NCBI GenBank assembly: GCA_027047745.1
Contig: JALTUB010000071.1
Coordinates: forward strand, 1 to 8,141
Origin: Sulfurimonas sp.
Lineage (GTDB): Bacteria > Campylobacterota > Campylobacteria > Campylobacterales > Sulfurimonadaceae
Length of the DNA stretch: 8,141 nucleotides
Direction of reading: 5' to 3'
Below, in pieces: positions 5,332 to 8,141 of this stretch. A program made the translations under genes and the position numbers. A model generated the notes under the pieces. The model had not been told where the DNA came from. It searched no databases and was given only the letters and a program-made list of their open reading frames with translations. The first letter of the stretch is position 1; every line of letters starts with the position of its first letter.

Positions 5332-5363
5332 TTTCATTTTTATACTTTACAATGTTATAAAAT
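5332..5363 (+). promoter_or_regulatory. Candidate promoter of the efflux operon
   Basis: In the 56-base gap after ruvC, TATAAA (5356-5361) could serve as -10, with only a poor -35 (TTTCAT, 5332-5337) 18 bases upstream; a T-rich stretch precedes it, as is common in Campylobacterota promoters. AGAGGA (5371-5376) provides a good ribosome site 5 bases before the adaptor start. No terminator hairpin separates ruvC from this promoter, so read-through is possible. Confidence 0.5.
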
Positions 5364-5381
5364 AATTTAAAGAGGATTCCA

Positions 5382-6377
5382 ATGCTACATAAAATAATAC
5401 TTTCTATATTTATCACACTACCTATTTATGCTTCAAGCGTCTCAGTTACTATAATCAAACCGTACAAAAGAGATATTGCCTCTACTGTTACTGCTGATGG
5501 GCTAGTTATATCAAAAAGAAAGATTACAATAACAGCAAAAACTTCTGGTATTGTCCATTTAAAAACTTCTGAAAATAGTAGTGTTAGCAGAGGGGATACA
5601 ATCGCAACTGTTTCAAACCATGTGAGAGAGCAAAAATTACATTATCTACTCAATAAATTAAATCTGCAAAAAAAAGAAATTGTTTCTTACAAAAAGAAGC
5701 TACAAATATCTCATGAGAAGTATAAAATGGGAGTTGGATCTAAAAATAGTTATCTTTCTGAAAAAATAGCCTATGCTCAATTTAAAGAAATTTATGAAAC
5801 TACGCTAAAGGAGTATAAAATACTTTTAGCAGAACGAAAAAATGCAACTATCAAAGCAGTTCAAAATGGCGTACTTACAAATCTGATAGCAAATAATGCT
5901 TATATCAACTATGGTGCAAAGATTGCAACACTGCTTGATAATAATAATCTAGTGAAGCTTTTTGTAGATAGCTCTTATGCTTTAAAAATTAAAAAAGGGA
6001 TGTCTGTAAAACTTCAAAGTAGTTATAAAAATAGTAGTGCTACCATCATAAACATACTTCCCAAAAGCTCAAATAATCTTGTAGAAGTCATTGCTCACTC
6101 AAATGAAAAACTCCCATTGGCTTTGCATCTTACAGCACAGATAGAACTTAAACACTTAGAGGGAATCTTAATCCCAAAAGAAGCTATAGTGTTGATAGAT
6201 AATCATCCTGCTATCTATCTCATAGATGATAAAAATATCGCTCATGTAGCTTTTGTGGAGATACAAAAAGATATGCTAGATAAGGCACTCATCAAAAACA
6301 CTTTACCAAAAAATGCAAAAATAGCACTCAAAAATGCTTATATGCTTCATGATGATTTGAGAGTGAGTATAAAATAA
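5382..6377 (+). CDS. Periplasmic adaptor (membrane fusion protein) of an RND efflux system
   Basis: Adaptors of this family bridge an inner-membrane RND pump and an outer-membrane channel. The 331-residue protein starts with a Sec-type signal (charged HK, hydrophobic core about 5-15, cleavage likely near the YASS at 16-19). There follow the first half of a lipoyl-like domain (about 48-80, including TSGIVHLKT and VSRGDTIATV), a helical hairpin (about 82-152), the second lipoyl half (about 156-185, IKAVQNGVLTNLIA and GAKIATLLD), a beta-barrel domain (about 188-258, with GMSVKLQ) and a membrane-proximal domain (about 260-331, ILIPKEAIV). No lipid-attachment cysteine is present. The hairpin is short (about 35 residues per helix). 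It shares one base with the pump gene. The substrate cannot be read from the sequence, and no outer-membrane channel gene is seen in the window. Confidence 0.88.
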   Translation: MLHKIILSIFITLPIYASSVSVTIIKPYKRDIASTVTADGLVISKRKITITAKTSGIVHLKTSENSSVSRGDTIATVSNHVREQKLHYLLNKLNLQKKEIVSYKKKLQISHEKYKMGVGSKNSYLSEKIAYAQFKEIYETTLKEYKILLAERKNATIKAVQNGVLTNLIANNAYINYGAKIATLLDNNNLVKLFVDSSYALKIKKGMSVKLQSSYKNSSATIINILPKSSNNLVEVIAHSNEKLPLALHLTAQIELKHLEGILIPKEAIVLIDNHPAIYLIDDKNIAHVAFVEIQKDMLDKALIKNTLPKNAKIALKNAYMLHDDLRVSIK

Positions 6378-8141
6378 TGAAAGAAAGAAAAGATTTTTAC
6401 CACTACATTTTAAAAAATAAACTTGCTATTATTCTCATTATTTCGCTTTTAACTGCTGTTGGTTATAAGCTCTCAACGACTATTCCTAAAGGTGTTTTGC
6501 CAAATATATTTTTCCCACGAATCGAAGTAAGTATTGACAACGGTCATTCCCCTATTTCACAAATGCTCTACTCTGTCACAAAACCAAGTGAAGAAGCCTT
6601 GAAAACTGTGCAAGATGTGCAAAAGATAGTCTCTTCTACTTCTGTTGGAACTACCGATATAAATATCTACTTTAACTGGAGTATCGACCCTTATTTAGCT
6701 TACCAACTCGTACAAGCACGAATGGCAGACATAAAAAACTCCATCAGTAAAGATGCAAAGGTAACCATACGACAAGCTACACCGAGTATGTATCCTGTCT
6801 CCATCTACACTATAAGCTCAGACAATATCTCTCGTGCAAAACTCACTGAAAAGCTCTACTATGAACTAAAACCTGTTATGTTAGGTATTGATGGTGTTTT
6901 TGATATTCAGATGAAAGCACCTGCTTGGAGTGAGTACAAACTTGTGCTTGATAGCAAAAAAGTAGCAGAGTATAAGCTCAATATTGATGACATCATTACA
7001 CAACTTAAAGCACAAAATAGCATAGATTTTTTAGGGCTGATAAACTCTAAACATACTCAATATATTTTATCTTTAAACCAAAAAAGAAAAAATGCAAATG
7101 AACTCTTAAACCTAAACATAAATCTCGGCAATCAAAAAAGCATAAAACTCTCCGACATCGCCCTTATGCTAGAACAACAAAACCCCATAAAAGAGTTTTC
7201 TGCATCAAGCAAATATAAAAATAGTGTCGTTTTTGACCTGCTTCGCCAACCAGATGCAAATGCAGTAAGTGTACAAAAAGCTTTTAACAAAAAGGTAGCA
7301 GAACTTAACAAAAAACTCTCTCATGATGGCATACATATAGAGAAGTATTATGATGGAACAGACTTTATAAAAGAGGCAGTTGGGAGCGTTGTAGATGCCA
7401 TAGCCCTTGGTTCTATCATCGCAGTGCTTATAGTCTTTTTCTTTTTGAGAAAATTCACACTCTCTTTAGCTGCACTTGTTATCATACCTGTTACTTTTTT
7501 CATAACGATGATTGGTATGAAACTAATAGGGATAGATTTTAATATCTTCTCTCTTGGTGGGATGGTTGCAGCTCTTGGTGGGCTGATTGACCAGATGCTT
7601 ATAGTGATAGAAAACATCGAACGCCATTACGAAAACGGCGAAACGAAAGAAAACGCCATCATTAAAGGGGCGAAAGAGATTTTGCCTATTATGGTTGTGG
7701 CTACAACTTTATCGGTGCTTATTTTCATCCCTCTTTTGCTTGTAAGTGGAATAGTTGGAGAGTTTTTTAAGCAGTTATCTATCGTTTTGGTTATCACTTA
7801 TTTAGTCTCTCAAGTTATAGCCATATTTCTAACGCCAATCATCGCTTATCTTGCACTCCCAAAAACTATAAACAAGCATGAAGATTTTATGCAAAAGTAT
7901 ATAGATGGATACATCAGTTTTTTACGAAAAAGTTTTAAGCACTCTTGGATTTCTGTACCAATTATTTTAGTTTCTCTTGCAACCTCTGCCTACCTTTATC
8001 TGCACACACCATCTACTTTTTTACCAGAGTGGGATGAGGGAAATATCGTTGTGGATTTAGTCCTACCAACCGATATTACATTGGAACAATCACAAGAGGA
8101 GTTTGCTCAAATAGGAAAGATTATCTCCACTGTAAAAGATG
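6377..8141 (+). CDS. RND efflux pump, inner-membrane transporter (3' end outside window)
   Basis: This is a proton-driven exporter. The frame is open from ATG 6377 (overlapping the adaptor stop in TAATG) to the window edge, giving 588 residues of an expected roughly 1000-1050. The first membrane helix (about 15-32) is followed by the first porter (periplasmic) region (about 35-330), then a run of helices from about 335 to 500, including LGGMVAALGGLIDQMLIVIEN around 393-413, and another helix near 540-555. Just after it comes FLPEWDEGN, close to the FLPxxDEG segment of heavy-metal and hydrophobe RND pumps. In the fourth helix D405 aligns with AcrB D407, but the next position is Q406 where AcrB has D408. 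VIENIERHYENG matches the VVENxxR region. The DEG motif tilts toward the heavy-metal (CzcA-like) branch, but the substrate is not determined. Upstream is its adaptor. Confidence 0.92.
   Translation, partial: MKERKDFYHYILKNKLAIILIISLLTAVGYKLSTTIPKGVLPNIFFPRIEVSIDNGHSPISQMLYSVTKPSEEALKTVQDVQKIVSSTSVGTTDINIYFNWSIDPYLAYQLVQARMADIKNSISKDAKVTIRQATPSMYPVSIYTISSDNISRAKLTEKLYYELKPVMLGIDGVFDIQMKAPAWSEYKLVLDSKKVAEYKLNIDDIITQLKAQNSIDFLGLINSKHTQYILSLNQKRKNANELLNLNINLGNQKSIKLSDIALMLEQQNPIKEFSASSKYKNSVVFDLLRQPDANAVSVQKAFNKKVAELNKKLSHDGIHIEKYYDGTDFIKEAVGSVVDAIALGSIIAVLIVFFFLRKFTLSLAALVIIPVTFFITMIGMKLIGIDFNIFSLGGMVAALGGLIDQMLIVIENIERHYENGETKENAIIKGAKEILPIMVVATTLSVLIFIPLLLVSGIVGEFFKQLSIVLVITYLVSQVIAIFLTPIIAYLALPKTINKHEDFMQKYIDGYISFLRKSFKHSWISVPIILVSLATSAYLYLHTPSTFLPEWDEGNIVVDLVLPTDITLEQSQEEFAQIGKIISTVKD

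Noticed and set aside
5326..5381. Terminator or riboswitch between ruvC and the adaptor gene
   Set aside because: The 56-base gap has no GC-rich hairpin or conserved aptamer pattern; only a candidate -10 box and a ribosome site are visible.
7348..7617. Minus-strand open frame of 89 codons inside the RND pump gene
   Set aside because: It is antisense to the conserved membrane helices of the pump, and its Ser/Thr/Ile-rich translation has no family features.

Overview
The window is an AT-rich chromosomal segment that spans the replication origin of a bacterium, most likely a member of the Campylobacterota (Epsilonproteobacteria), perhaps close to Sulfurimonas. This rests on the low G+C, the DnaA and DnaN sequence style, TTCAC-core DnaA boxes on both sides of dnaA, and ruvC lying next to dnaA, as it does in Campylobacter jejuni. 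The genus is inference.

Left part, minus strand (1-2409): dnaN (beta clamp, cut by the left edge) and dnaA (complete, GTG start), separated by about 180 bp. That gap carries DnaA boxes, a short GC patch and a run of TAG triplets, in the order of a bacterial basal unwinding element (DnaA boxes, GC cluster, DnaA-trios). Three more identical DnaA boxes lie upstream of dnaA, so the origin looks bipartite, as in Helicobacter pylori.

Middle, plus strand (about 2520-4844): a very AT-rich insert reads away from dnaA. It holds a ribbon-helix-helix antitoxin and RelE/ParE-type toxin pair behind a perfect TTGACA-17-TATAAT promoter. Next comes a plasmid-type Rep_3 (RepB/RepE-like) replication initiator, then an unrecognised 174-residue protein, and finally ruvC (Holliday junction resolvase, to 5325). 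Rep, the 174-aa protein and ruvC are tightly packed (a 4-base overlap, then a 1-base gap) and are probably one operon. The same palindrome (AATATAAC, 14 bases, GTTATATT) occurs upstream of the toxin-antitoxin pair and again directly upstream of rep. Base composition jumps inside rep, from about 18-20% G+C in the winged-helix part to about 32% in the C-terminal part (hand counts on sample lines), as if a plasmid Rep module had been joined to a resident gene.

Right part, plus strand (5382-8141): a periplasmic adaptor (membrane fusion protein) and the first 588 residues of an RND efflux pump inner-membrane protein, sharing one base at their junction. They form an export operon unrelated to replication.

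The most unusual feature is a plasmid-style initiator with its own toxin-antitoxin pair and shared operator, located beside the chromosomal origin and coupled to ruvC. No rRNA, tRNA, CRISPR array, insertion sequence or convincing intrinsic terminator was seen.
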